Origin: an uncultured Desulfosporosinus sp.
Lineage (GTDB): Bacteria > Bacillota > Desulfitobacteriia > Desulfitobacteriales > Desulfitobacteriaceae
Direction of reading: 5' to 3'
DNA length: 36,216 nt
Assembly (NCBI GenBank): GCA_927405585.1
Contig: CAKMJS010000025.1
Coordinates: forward strand, 1-36,216
Part shown: positions 16,537 to 24,584 of the stretch, piece by piece
Layout of the letters: each line of letters opens with the position of its first letter
Numbering within the stretch: the first letter of the stretch is position 1
Made by a program: the position numbers and the translations under genes
The notes under the pieces: generated by a model
Seen by the model: the letters and a program-made list of their open reading frames with translations, nothing else
Databases searched by the model: none
Told to the model about the DNA's origin: nothing

Positions 16537-16572
16537 TAAAGAAAAGGGAAGCGATCGCTTCCCTTTTCTTTA
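16537..16572. terminator. Bidirectional terminator, 36-bp perfect palindrome
   Basis: TAAAGAAAAGGGAAGCGA and its exact reverse complement meet at GCGATCGC. The stem ends in an A run on one side and a T run on the other, so it can stop both the plus-strand small gene and minus-strand mecA. Confidence 0.85.
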
Positions 16573-16651
16573 CTCCTACTCTCTCCGCTTTAGCTTTGTA
16601 GAAGTTCTCTTCTCGCAATCCATGACAACAAGGACACTCTCGCCACCCTTG

Positions 16652-17239
16652 CTACAGCGTCTTTTTAAAAGCAGCATTAAGTGTTTGCACAGCTTTTATT
16701 GGTATGATAATCTTCCCATGTTCAGATAGAAAAACACCGGTTGTCGCTACGATTTCTCCGTATTCATCAAGAATCGCCTCTGCTAGTAGCCTCTTCTTAC
16801 CAGTTCCCATCCGGTTCAGGACTAGGTAATACTCTTTTTCGAACAGAAAGAGTCCTGAACGCAACTGATTAAATTCGGGTAAACGTCCAACTGCAGCTAA
16901 AACATCCTCGAAATCAGCAAACACATAAACTAATTCCGTCACTCGGCCTTTAGTCGACTTACGTGCAGCCTTTTCCTTATTCGAGGCTTCATGTTGCTCT
17001 TCTTGTTTCATGATCGTAATTACGAATTCGTCATTTGACGCTACAGTTGCTTGAATCCAGAAGGGCTGATCCAAATTAAACTCAACTTCTTCTCTAGCCT
17101 GTGCAATGAGCTCCCAAAACAATTGCTCCGTCTTCGCTGAGCGCTGAAATAAATCAGCCATTGTAATATCCCTGTCAGACAGTTCTGTCAAAGAGATAAA
17201 AATGCGGATGGTATGCTCGTTAACTTTTTGAACACGCAT
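16652..17239 (-). CDS. mecA: Adaptor protein MecA
   Basis: A 195-residue MecA-type adaptor that delivers substrates to the ClpC unfoldase; in Bacillus it targets the competence regulator ComK and others. The N-terminal substrate domain opens MRVQKVNEHTIRIFISLTEL and contains LFWELIAQAREEVEF, the usual family pattern. A charged linker (KQEEQHEASNKEKAARKSTKG, about 78-98) leads to the C-terminal ClpC-binding domain, with YVFADFEDVLAAVGRL and YYLVL. An extended -10 promoter (TGC-TATAAT) lies at 17288-17296. The gene stands alone. Other bacteria of this type use MecA for general proteostasis; the target here is unknown. Confidence 0.88.
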   Translation of the reverse strand: MRVQKVNEHTIRIFISLTELSDRDITMADLFQRSAKTEQLFWELIAQAREEVEFNLDQPFWIQATVASNDEFVITIMKQEEQHEASNKEKAARKSTKGRVTELVYVFADFEDVLAAVGRLPEFNQLRSGLFLFEKEYYLVLNRMGTGKKRLLAEAILDEYGEIVATTGVFLSEHGKIIIPIKAVQTLNAAFKKTL

Positions 17240-17287
17240 ATCCCCACTCTCCTTTCCGCATTCAAGCCCATACCCTATCTTATTCCC

Positions 17288-17296
17288 ATTATAGCA
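17288..17296 (-). promoter_or_regulatory. Extended -10 promoter of mecA
   Basis: The minus strand reads TGCTATAAT, 49 nt before the mecA start. The -35 region is poor, as is often seen with extended -10 promoters. Confidence 0.55.
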
Positions 17297-17349
17297 TATT
17301 ACGCCATAGCTTTTTCTGTGAAATATTAGGAATTATACCATGTTTCTCA

Positions 17350-18450
17350 TTAAATACGAATTAACTGATACTCCCTGCTCCCTAAACCAATCATTTCACC
17401 ATAGGAAAGTTGAATCGTCCAGTCCACATTCGGAAATAATACTCTGAATTTATCGGGTTCGCCATGACGTTCGCCAAGCTCGGAAAGCGGGTTCCCGTGC
17501 GCTTGGTTAATGAGGTCCACCGCCGCCTGATCAATCGCAATCGGATCTTTGGACGCTAGAATACCAATATCTCCTACAATGGGTACGTCGTTCCAGCCAT
17601 AACAATCACATTGGGGGGAAACATTCGTCACAAACGTTATAAACCCAGTTTTACCCTCTTTGCCTTTTAGCACACCCACGGTGTACTCAGCAATCTTTTC
17701 TTGCATAGTGTCGGCTTCAGTTTTCCAATTAATCGCAATGGCGCGTTCAGGGCAAGTAACCGTACATTCAGCACACCCAATGCATTTATCTTGTGATATT
17801 TTAGCCTTACCTTCTATGACAATAGCAGCCGCTGGACACCATTTAACACACTTACCACAGGCTATGCATTTCTCTTCATTGACCTGAGGCAATAAATCCG
17901 AGTGTTGCTGCTGCTTGCCAGCACGGCTCCCTAGACCCATTCCCAGATTTTTCAAGGTACCTCCGAATCCAGTTGCTTCATGCCCTTTGAGGTGGGAAAT
18001 GGCCAATAGTACATCTGCCTGGACCGCTGCACTCCCAATCTTCACGTCTTTAAAGTGTTTGAGGTTGACCGGCACTGAAGTATAGTCTTTCCCATTTAGA
18101 CCGTCAGCAATCACTAAAGGAGCCCCCACGACAGAGTAATCAAAACCGTTCTCGATTGCCGTCTCTAAATGGTCAACCGCATTCGAACGGGAACCTACGT
18201 AAAGGGTATTGGCGTCCGTTAAGAAAGGACGACCCCCTTTCTTCTTAACCAGATCCACAAGGCGTCGCACATACTGCGGACGAACATAGGCAAGATTGCC
18301 GCGCTCACCAAAATGCAGTTTGATCGCAACGAGGTCTTTAGGTGAGATCGCCTCAAGTAATCCCGCACGTATGATCAAATGCTCAAGTTTCGTTAAGAGG
18401 CTTTCCCCTCGTTTTATTTTCATACTGGTGAAAAAGACTTCTGAACTCAA
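17350..18450 (-). CDS. DUF362 domain protein with two 4Fe-4S clusters
   Basis: A 366-residue protein of the DUF362 family. The DUF362 core (LVAIKLHFGERGNLAYVRP, TDANTLYVGSR, ISHLKGHEATGFGGTLKNLGMG) surrounds a ferredoxin module with two full CxxCxxCxxxC sets: Cys 195/198/201/205 (CIACGKCVKWCP) and 223/226/229/233 (CIGCAECTVTCP). No signal peptide is seen, so it is likely a cytoplasmic electron-transfer or metalloprotein-assembly factor; the family's reaction is not established. The start is TTG at 18450 with AAAGGAG about 9 nt upstream. The gene is flanked on its 5' side by the family-3 hairpin element. Confidence 0.88.
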   Translation of the reverse strand: MSSEVFFTSMKIKRGESLLTKLEHLIIRAGLLEAISPKDLVAIKLHFGERGNLAYVRPQYVRRLVDLVKKKGGRPFLTDANTLYVGSRSNAVDHLETAIENGFDYSVVGAPLVIADGLNGKDYTSVPVNLKHFKDVKIGSAAVQADVLLAISHLKGHEATGFGGTLKNLGMGLGSRAGKQQQHSDLLPQVNEEKCIACGKCVKWCPAAAIVIEGKAKISQDKCIGCAECTVTCPERAIAINWKTEADTMQEKIAEYTVGVLKGKEGKTGFITFVTNVSPQCDCYGWNDVPIVGDIGILASKDPIAIDQAAVDLINQAHGNPLSELGERHGEPDKFRVLFPNVDWTIQLSYGEMIGLGSREYQLIRI

Positions 18451-18496
18451 TACAAAGCACTCCTTTTAACCCAACAAAAAATACTTACCCTTATGT

Positions 18497-18676
18497 TATT
18501 CAATCATAAGACTCCCACTTCTGCAAGTGTAAGTGGTTACCCCACTCTGCTTCGGTGTTCATCCAATCGTGAGACTCCCACTTCTATAAGTGGGAGTGGG
18601 ACCTCGTGCTCCGCTTCGGTGGGGGTAGAGTCCCCCACCGAAGTCTCGATGTTCAACTTTAGTTGAACGAGTTCAC
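18497..18676. mobile_element. Stand-alone family-3 hairpin element (non-autonomous IS200/IS605-like?)
   Basis: The gap 18451-18677 holds two copies of a CTCCCACTT/AAGTGGGAG hairpin (about 18511-18531 and 18574-18597), a palindrome GGTGGGGGTAGAG/CCCCCACC, and a TTCAAC/GTTGAA hairpin near 18652-18667. There is no open frame. Hairpins of this kind at element ends are typical of Y1-transposase (IS200/IS605) elements and their non-autonomous derivatives. The same sequence is found within selA and in part within fliK. Confidence 0.6.
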
Positions 18677-18677
18677 T

Positions 18678-19124
18678 TTAATGCAAACTTCCCACAAGCT
18701 CACAGCGTACAACTTCTCGTCTTACCGGGAGATACATCAAGCTTACTTGGTCTTCAATATTTAAATGCTCATAAACATTATGATCGACAAAGAACTGGTT
18801 TTGTACTGATCCAGAACGAACATCTACTACATAGGAACCCGATCCAGAATCAAAGGCCTTCCCCTGAACCGACCCTTGGATATAACCCGGTTTAGCCAAC
18901 CAATCGGGTTGACTAAAAAATAGTAGTTCTGTGTATATCCCTAAGATTCCAATCCAAATTAAAGTTTTCCCAGCCAACATTATGAAGCCCCATGCATCGT
19001 GGGCATATCGCCAAGTCTTTGCAACTTTCCAGACCAAACGTGTGAGGACAACCGCCCATATCAAAAAGAGCACGATCAAATTAGGCCAAGTCGTGCTCCA
19101 AAGATAACTATAGTACTCTAACAT
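18678..19124 (-). CDS. Membrane protein of unknown function
   Basis: A 148-residue protein that I do not recognise. It has two membrane segments (about 15-33 and 48-69, LIVLFLIWAVVLTRLVW and GFIMLAGKTLIWIGILGIY) followed by a domain of about 75 residues rich in beta-type sequence (YIQGSVQGKAFDSGSGSYVVDVRSG), which may lie outside the membrane. The start at 19124 has TGAGGTAG upstream. It follows the RCKP mini-protein by 16 nt, so the two are probably one unit driven by the promoter at 19296-19324. Confidence 0.7.
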   Translation of the reverse strand: MLEYYSYLWSTTWPNLIVLFLIWAVVLTRLVWKVAKTWRYAHDAWGFIMLAGKTLIWIGILGIYTELLFFSQPDWLAKPGYIQGSVQGKAFDSGSGSYVVDVRSGSVQNQFFVDHNVYEHLNIEDQVSLMYLPVRREVVRCELVGSLH

Positions 19125-19140
19125 ATTCTACCTCATTGTA

Positions 19141-19251
19141 CTACTCCGCTTTAACGATTTGCTCTTTGCCAGCACCACAACTTGAACATACTTTCGGACG
19201 GCAACGACCTTCCGAGGTTGTACTACACTGTGAACATTTCCATATCGCCAT
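19141..19251 (-). CDS. RCKP-type rubredoxin-like mini-protein
   Basis: A 36-residue protein reading MAIWKCSQCSTTSEGRCRP and then KVCSSCGAGKEQIVKAE. Two CxxC pairs separated by RCRPK match the short RCKP-type rubredoxin-like domain of anaerobes, expected to bind one Fe or Zn. It has a clear GGAGG site 9 nt before ATG and its own promoter. Partners and function are unknown; the co-transcribed membrane protein is the best clue. Confidence 0.82.
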   Translation of the reverse strand: MAIWKCSQCSTTSEGRCRPKVCSSCGAGKEQIVKAE

Positions 19252-19295
19252 AGTAATCTGCCTCCTTGATTAGTAATAATTCCTATATTAATCAG

Positions 19296-19324
19296 ATTCT
19301 ATAGATTTCCCATATTAAAGTCAA
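19296..19324 (-). promoter_or_regulatory. Sigma-A type promoter for the RCKP/membrane-protein unit
   Basis: TTGACT and TAGAAT are separated by exactly 17 nt on the minus strand, 44 nt upstream of the RCKP start codon. Both hexamers differ from consensus by one base. Confidence 0.7.
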
Positions 19325-19381
19325 TATTTTTGTCGAATGCCCATCCAATTTTCTAAGAAAAATTGCACAATTGAGTAATCC

Positions 19382-21286
19382 CTACAAACTGAAATCCTTA
19401 CTATCCAGATTCTTATAATATAATCTGACTGGGCTATAATCGGGAGTATAATCTGGAGTAGGGGTTAAGGGCACATTATCCTCCAAATAAAGTGTGGTTA
19501 ACCGAATGAAATTTTTCAAGGGTCCAAAATCTTTAATATAGTTCTCAGAGATGTCAAGATAAGTAAGAGAGGTTAATCCTTTTATGGCCGTCAGGTCTTT
19601 AAGTTCACTATTATTTAACTTTAATGTTCTTAGATTCGTTAGCTTAGTTAGTGCAGTAAGTTTAACTAACTCATTATTGCCTAGATAAAGGGTTTTTAGG
19701 TTAGTAAAGTACTCCAATCCGGTTAAATCAGTGATTTCTGACCCGCTCGCATCTAATTTAGTAAGGTCAATTACATCACTCTTATAGATTGTTTCGTCAA
19801 GATCTTTGCCTACTCTATCTCCAACCACCGCTTTTAAGTTCTGATCCAGAAAACTGATCATGGCATCTTCGGATACTTTAAGCGTTAAACTTCCCTTTTG
19901 AGTTAAACCTTGAACAGTTCCTTGAAAGGTGTAAGTACCTACCTTATTCAGAGAGATAATACTACTAGCCCAAGTAACAGGGAATTCTCTAATTGACCCA
20001 TCACTCATGGTAGCATCAACTTTACTGGGAAAACTAAAGTAATCGCCTTGGATTATTTCCTCAGTAATACTGTCTAATTTAAGTACAATTGGCTTGACAG
20101 TCAAACTTAAGTTTACATAACCACTATAATTTTTTATCTGTCCTTCGAATTGATATACACCCGAGCGCAGGGTATACACCGAGGATAGACTCCAGATTAC
20201 TGGCACTTCCTCTTTTAACCCGTTTGTTTTCGTCACTGTGACAGTCTTCGGCGGTTCATATTTCTGATTCTCATCGACACTGTCGCTTATGTTAGTAACA
20301 GCCACGATCTGGGCTGGTGATTTTCCGAGTGTTGCTCCTGTCGAATCACTAATAATGCTCTTGCCACCCAAAATATTGAGTTTGGAAATTACTTTTGATT
20401 GAATAAAGGAGAGTACAGGGTACGGAATAGTATTACCCTTCAGCAAGACAATGGCGTTTTGGCCCTTTTGGGCTATAGCTGAAGCTGTAAGAGCATCTGG
20501 AAAATTCTCACCAGTCGCTATATAAATTGTTTCAAAATCCACACTACTCATGAACCGCTTAATCAGATTGATATTCCGCTCGTAAGGGTCTGCTCCGCCA
20601 ATAACTTCATAATTCGGAAATTGATGAACCACGTTGTCACTTAGTTCAGAATTTCCTTTCAAGATGTAACTAGCTGGGATTTCGTTCTCCTTCAAAAAAC
20701 TTTTCTGAAGCGGAGTAAGGTCGTCGGGAGGGACCAAAATAATCGGCATTCCTTTTGCTGCTGCAATGGGCCCGACTGACAAAGCATCGGGGAAATCTAA
20801 TCCGGTTGTTACAAAAACCCCCAAGCCCACGCCCACTTCTCGAGCAACGTTCAGAGCGGTTTCATAACGATCCAGACCGGCAAACCGTACAACTTTAATA
20901 TTCATCACGAAAAGCTGCTGCTCTACCACTTTTGAGACAACAGCGTCACCGCCAATGATATAAACATTTTTCACTTTTAGTCGTTTCAACTCCGTGGCAG
21001 TGTCACTATTTAAATAACTAGAACCCGTCAACAAAATTGGTGCACTATATTTATGGGCTAACGGTCCAGCACTTAATGCATCTGGAAAATTCTCTCCGTA
21101 GGCAAGAATTGCATCATTTGCCCCATCCGGCCACCCACTTTGACTAGCAGCAATAGCCGTTTGATATCGGTCATGGCCTTCAATTCGGTGAACAGATGTT
21201 GCGGCGTTTGCCGAAGGAGTGTAAGCCAATATCAAAAAACTAATCCAAAATAAGGAGAAAAAGAAGTACTTTTTATTAGCGATCAA
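19382..21286 (-). CDS. Secreted cell-wall-binding protein: CWB2 repeats, Ig-like domains and leucine-rich repeats
   Basis: A 634-residue exported protein. A signal peptide (about 1-28, ends SANAA) is followed by three CWB2 repeats (PF04122, about 30-318), each marked by HDRYQTA/LDRYETA, YGENFPDALSAGPLA-like and YIIGGDAVVS-like motifs. Two bacterial Ig-like domains follow (about 330-473, VPVIWSLSSVYTLRSGVYQFEG and PVTWASSIISLNKVGTYTFQG patterns), then an internalin-type leucine-rich repeat region (about 505-605, TLYLGNNELVKL, TLKLNNSELKDL, YLDISENYIKDF). CWB2 repeats anchor clostridial proteins to anionic wall polymers. The start is TTG at 21286 with GGGAGG 7 nt upstream. It is 36 nt downstream of the lytic transglycosylase and is the last gene of the flagellar run. 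Confidence 0.9.
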   Translation of the reverse strand: MIANKKYFFFSLFWISFLILAYTPSANAATSVHRIEGHDRYQTAIAASQSGWPDGANDAILAYGENFPDALSAGPLAHKYSAPILLTGSSYLNSDTATELKRLKVKNVYIIGGDAVVSKVVEQQLFVMNIKVVRFAGLDRYETALNVAREVGVGLGVFVTTGLDFPDALSVGPIAAAKGMPIILVPPDDLTPLQKSFLKENEIPASYILKGNSELSDNVVHQFPNYEVIGGADPYERNINLIKRFMSSVDFETIYIATGENFPDALTASAIAQKGQNAIVLLKGNTIPYPVLSFIQSKVISKLNILGGKSIISDSTGATLGKSPAQIVAVTNISDSVDENQKYEPPKTVTVTKTNGLKEEVPVIWSLSSVYTLRSGVYQFEGQIKNYSGYVNLSLTVKPIVLKLDSITEEIIQGDYFSFPSKVDATMSDGSIREFPVTWASSIISLNKVGTYTFQGTVQGLTQKGSLTLKVSEDAMISFLDQNLKAVVGDRVGKDLDETIYKSDVIDLTKLDASGSEITDLTGLEYFTNLKTLYLGNNELVKLTALTKLTNLRTLKLNNSELKDLTAIKGLTSLTYLDISENYIKDFGPLKNFIRLTTLYLEDNVPLTPTPDYTPDYSPVRLYYKNLDSKDFSL

Positions 21287-21322
21287 TACTATTCCTCCCA
21301 TTTGCGCAGTATCGCACTTTTC

Positions 21323-21979
21323 CTAAGCTTTATGATCGACACCCAGTCCTGCCATAATCTTTTGCACATAGTCCTGAGTTTCTTTATACGGTGGTACACC
21401 ATTGTATTTATCTACTGCCCCTGGTCCGGCATTATAAGCTGCTAAGCTCAACGGAATACTCCCCTGAAAACGGTCTAATAAATCCTTCAGAAAATGTGTT
21501 CCCCCATCTAAGTTTTGTGTCGGATCGTAAGCGTTCTTTACCCCATAAGAAGCAGCAGTCCCTGGCATCAACTGCATTAAGCCCATAGCACCAGCAGAAG
21601 ACGTTGCTTTCGGATTAAATCCAGATTCTGCCTTGACGACCTGCTGAATCAGATTCGGATCAACCCCGTACTTTTGAGCCATCGAATATATAACATTGTT
21701 TATAGAGCCTACGTTTCCACTCTTTTCAGGAGGAGCCTGTGGCTCTATGTACCCATTATTTTGAGTTGTCCCAGGTAATTCTTTCATTAGCCCATTAAGC
21801 CCTTGGGAAGCATCCATCCCTTCCCCCAGAGCCGCCTGAAGTATGGCCGCGAAAAGTTGCGAACTGGAATTACTCATTCCATCAATATTAGTCGAATCTG
21901 TCTGATCATTTTTAACGATCTGCCAAGAAGTATTCATTTGTTGCAATTGAAATATCAGAAGCATCTGGGCGGCATTCAT
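21323..21979 (-). CDS. Lytic transglycosylase, SLT domain
   Basis: A 218-residue protein. The C-terminal half is an SLT-type lytic transglycosylase: [21 protein letters not shown] with the catalytic Glu at 118, then [15 protein letters not shown] and [13 protein letters not shown]. The N-terminal ~90 residues are Gln/Ser/Gly-rich with no signal peptide seen, so export may use the flagellar system or a non-classical route. Being in the hook-basal-body region suggests it opens peptidoglycan for the rod, like the FlgJ/SltF role elsewhere; this is an inference. The start has AAGGAGG about 7 nt upstream. Confidence 0.9.
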   Translation of the reverse strand: MNAAQMLLIFQLQQMNTSWQIVKNDQTDSTNIDGMSNSSSQLFAAILQAALGEGMDASQGLNGLMKELPGTTQNNGYIEPQAPPEKSGNVGSINNVIYSMAQKYGVDPNLIQQVVKAESGFNPKATSSAGAMGLMQLMPGTAASYGVKNAYDPTQNLDGGTHFLKDLLDRFQGSIPLSLAAYNAGPGAVDKYNGVPPYKETQDYVQKIMAGLGVDHKA

Positions 21980-22013
21980 GCAATCGCCTCCTTACACAGC
22001 TTGTTAGAAAACC

Positions 22014-22481
22014 TCACGACTGTGTTGCTAGATCGCTTAGTCCAAGCAATTCGTTATTATCCAAAACGCGGTCAGGAACCAAAAGCATAATAATCCTATC
22101 GGGCAGGTTTATAAGTCCTCTAATAAATGGCGCTGTAATTAAAGGTGGAGGTGGTGCCACTTCATCGATTGTCCTTACTTCTATGACCTTATCGACTGCA
22201 AAACCCACTAAATTTTGATGAATTTCCGTAATTAAGGCGAAAGAATTCGTATTTAAAGCTGCGTCGTCTGAATCTTCGTGACCTACACTTGAAATTCCGA
22301 AGCGAACGTGCAAATCGATAAGAGGAATTGCCTGACCGCGTAAATTTATTAACCCAAGAACATGAGGTGGGGCCTGAGGAATTGAGCGTGTTTCTTCAAG
22401 ACGAGTAATCTCCCTTACAACGTCAATGGGCATTCCATATTCTTCTGCCCCTAAGGCGAAGATAACAACCTGACCGACCAA
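22014..22481 (-). CDS. cheW: CheW-like chemotaxis coupling protein
   Basis: A 155-residue CheW-domain protein, which bridges chemoreceptors and CheA. Family marks are GQVVIFALGAEEYGMPIDVVREI, IPQAPPHVLGLINLRGQAIPLIDLHVRFG and GFAVDKVIEVRTI, then the PFIRGLINLPDRIIMLL end. The start is read as TTG at 22481 with only a weak AAGAAAGAG site, so translation may depend on upstream reading. It lies between the last rod/hook gene and the lytic transglycosylase. Confidence 0.88.
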   Translation of the reverse strand: MVGQVVIFALGAEEYGMPIDVVREITRLEETRSIPQAPPHVLGLINLRGQAIPLIDLHVRFGISSVGHEDSDDAALNTNSFALITEIHQNLVGFAVDKVIEVRTIDEVAPPPPLITAPFIRGLINLPDRIIMLLVPDRVLDNNELLGLSDLATQS

Positions 22482-22541
22482 AAATAATCAACTCTTTCTT
22501 AACTTAATTAGCTTTGCTCATATAGGCATTTTATCCGACGA

Positions 22542-23294
22542 TTATACTTTGCCGACTTCATTAACCGCTTTATCTAAAGCTTGGTCTTGGATCTGTAGAA
22601 TTCTTTGGTTTGCTTCATAGGCGCGCATAGCCACAACCATCTTAACCATTTGGTCGTTGACGCTGACGTTTGACTCTTCTATTGCACCCTGTCGCATTTG
22701 GATAGCGTCCCGTGCTATAGGAGTCGGAATTTCAGTGGTGTTGTAAAGTGTCGTTTTTCCTTCACGTTGCAATTCGGTACCCTTTATATCGACAATCCTC
22801 AAACGATCAACGACCTGTCCATTATCCATAATCGTTCCATCATATTCCACCAAAAAGTTCGGCCCTAATGGGCCAATCTCACCATTTTCCCCAAGCACAA
22901 GATTTCCAGCCGTCGTTCGAAGTCGATTAGTCTCATCTAACTCAAAATGGCCGTTTCGGGTAAAACGCTCACCCGCCAGCGTTTGCACAACAAAAAATCC
23001 CTCAGAAACTAACGCCACATCAGTTGGCTGATCCGTTTCAACCACCAATCCCGGACTGAGCTTCATGGCTATACGGTCAGCTTGCACGCCAGTCCCCATT
23101 CCACCAATCGACACTTTTTCTGCGCCATTTCCCGATGCGAGTCGTTGTAAAAGCAATGAGGGAAATGAGGTCACGATGTTTTGTTCTTCCCGATACCCCG
23201 GGTTACGAATATTATCCATATTCTCCCCGATCGTCCCTGTTTGTTTCTGGGTCGTGAGCATGCCTGTCGCGGAACTATAAAGTCCTCGAATCAT
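22542..23294 (-). CDS. Flagellar rod/hook-basal-body protein, FlgF/FlhO type
   Basis: A 250-residue axial flagellar protein. It opens MIRGLYSSATGMLTTQKQTGTIGENMDNIRNPGY, the flagellar rod signature with NIRNPGY in place of the usual NVNTPGY, and ends with ESNVSVNDQMVKMVVAMRAYEANQRILQ, the coiled C-terminal hook/rod motif. The middle carries GFFVVQTLAGERFTRNGHFELD. This pattern resembles B. subtilis FlhO and FlgF rather than the hook protein. GGAGG lies 6 nt before ATG. It follows flgB after 28 nt. Confidence 0.88.
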   Translation of the reverse strand: MIRGLYSSATGMLTTQKQTGTIGENMDNIRNPGYREEQNIVTSFPSLLLQRLASGNGAEKVSIGGMGTGVQADRIAMKLSPGLVVETDQPTDVALVSEGFFVVQTLAGERFTRNGHFELDETNRLRTTAGNLVLGENGEIGPLGPNFLVEYDGTIMDNGQVVDRLRIVDIKGTELQREGKTTLYNTTEIPTPIARDAIQMRQGAIEESNVSVNDQMVKMVVAMRAYEANQRILQIQDQALDKAVNEVGKV

Positions 23295-23322
23295 ATCTTA
23301 CCTCCGAACTGCTTCACTCTCG

Positions 23323-23721
23323 TCACTTGATAACCATGCGCAGCATTCCTAACTGCGACGAAATAGTGCGTGTTAGTGAGTTGTAATACAGCCCATTTTT
23401 TGCTACATTGACCATTTCGCTGTCAATATCAACATTATTTGCATCATTACGAAAACTCGTACTACGGTCCGTCTGAACTATCGAGTTATTCTCTGCACTA
23501 CCGCTCGTAATATGGCCGGGAACCGTCGCTTTAAGTGAAAGTGCCGATCCGGTTCTACCTAACGCAGCTTTAAGTGCCAGCTCAAAATCAACATCCGATC
23601 GCTTAAATCCTGGTGTATCCACATTCGCAACATTGTCAGCCAGAACTTGTTGCCTTAAGCTAGAAGCATTTAGGCCCCTTTCGAGAACTGACAAGACAGG
23701 AGTGTCTAACCATCCAGACAT
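23323..23721 (-). CDS. flgB: Flagellar basal-body rod protein FlgB
   Basis: A 132-residue proximal rod protein. Seen are LADNVANVDTPGFKRSDVDFE near the N-terminus, NNVDIDSEMVNVAKNGLYYNSL, and the TRTISSQLGMLRMVI end, all typical of FlgB. It has GAGGAGGT 6 nt before ATG. The usual partners flgC and fliE do not follow; instead a FlgF-type gene and cheW come next. It may be an extra flgB copy or a rearranged gene order; the window cannot tell. Confidence 0.9.
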   Translation of the reverse strand: MSGWLDTPVLSVLERGLNASSLRQQVLADNVANVDTPGFKRSDVDFELALKAALGRTGSALSLKATVPGHITSGSAENNSIVQTDRSTSFRNDANNVDIDSEMVNVAKNGLYYNSLTRTISSQLGMLRMVIK

Positions 23722-23725
23722 TGAA

Positions 23726-24499
23726 TTACCTCCTCAATGCATTTGCTTTCTCCCACATTTCGTCGCCTTGTTTAAGTAACCGTGCATCCATTTGGTACGC
23801 TCTTTGGGCTTGAACCAAATTCGTCATAGCGGTCCCTAAGTCGACATTCGACTGTTCAATAAATCCCGCTTTAACTTCTCCTAAATTATTCGAACCCGGT
23901 TGGCCCGTCTGTACTTCACCAGACTCCAGCGTCTCTAGAAAAAGATTATTGCTTATTTGCTTAAGTCCATCGATATTTGTGAAATTAGCTAGCACGACTT
24001 GACCTATCACTTCTTGCTTTCCATCGACCATGGTCATGATGTCCCCATTTGGCTTGACTTGAACCTCACCTGAATCTGGTGGGATGATCACATTTGGTTG
24101 CATAATATAGCCATGTTGATTAACAAGCAGTCCGTCCTTGTCTAATTGAAACATTCCCGCCCTAGTATAAGCTAGGTCTCCATTGGGGACCTTCACTTGA
24201 AAAAAACCTTGACCATCAATGGCTAGATCCCAAGGATTATTTGAATTTGTTAATACTCCTTGCGACATGTCGATTCTCTCACCGTGATATAAAGCTCCTG
24301 TCCCTACTCCTAAAGCAGCACCATCAGGAATTCCACCGTATAAGGATAGATTAGCTGATTTTTCTTGAGCATCATAGGCCTCAGCAAGATTAACCACACT
24401 GGCCTTAAATCCAGCTGTACTGATATTGGCAATATTATTAGCTAATATATCCACTCTTTCTTGCTGAGTACGAAGCTGAAATTCTGAAGTTAGGCGCAT
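23726..24499 (-). CDS. flgG: Flagellar basal-body rod protein, FlgG type
   Basis: A 257-residue rod protein. Family marks are DILANNIANISTAGFKA, the GFFQVKVPNGDLAYTRAGMF beta section and the C-terminal SNVDLGTAMTNLVQAQRAYQMDARLL motif. The N-terminus (MRLTSEFQLRTQQERVD) differs from the usual MMRSLYTAASGM, so it could also be the FlhP/FlgF type. Two ATGs overlap the site; the second (24499) is 7 nt from GGAGG and is preferred. It ends 4 nt before flgB and follows flgE. Confidence 0.85.
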   Translation of the reverse strand: MRLTSEFQLRTQQERVDILANNIANISTAGFKASVVNLAEAYDAQEKSANLSLYGGIPDGAALGVGTGALYHGERIDMSQGVLTNSNNPWDLAIDGQGFFQVKVPNGDLAYTRAGMFQLDKDGLLVNQHGYIMQPNVIIPPDSGEVQVKPNGDIMTMVDGKQEVIGQVVLANFTNIDGLKQISNNLFLETLESGEVQTGQPGSNNLGEVKAGFIEQSNVDLGTAMTNLVQAQRAYQMDARLLKQGDEMWEKANALRR

Positions 24500-24584
24500 C
24501 ATCTTACCTCCGCTGAACTTTTCGAGACTTAATTTCATCGCTTAGCCAATTACCGAATACTTCATAACACGTTTAACGTTTCAC

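Noticed and set aside
16406-16618. 70-residue minus-strand frame overlapping the small CxxC gene
   Set aside because: It crosses a perfect terminator palindrome and lacks homology and a convincing start.
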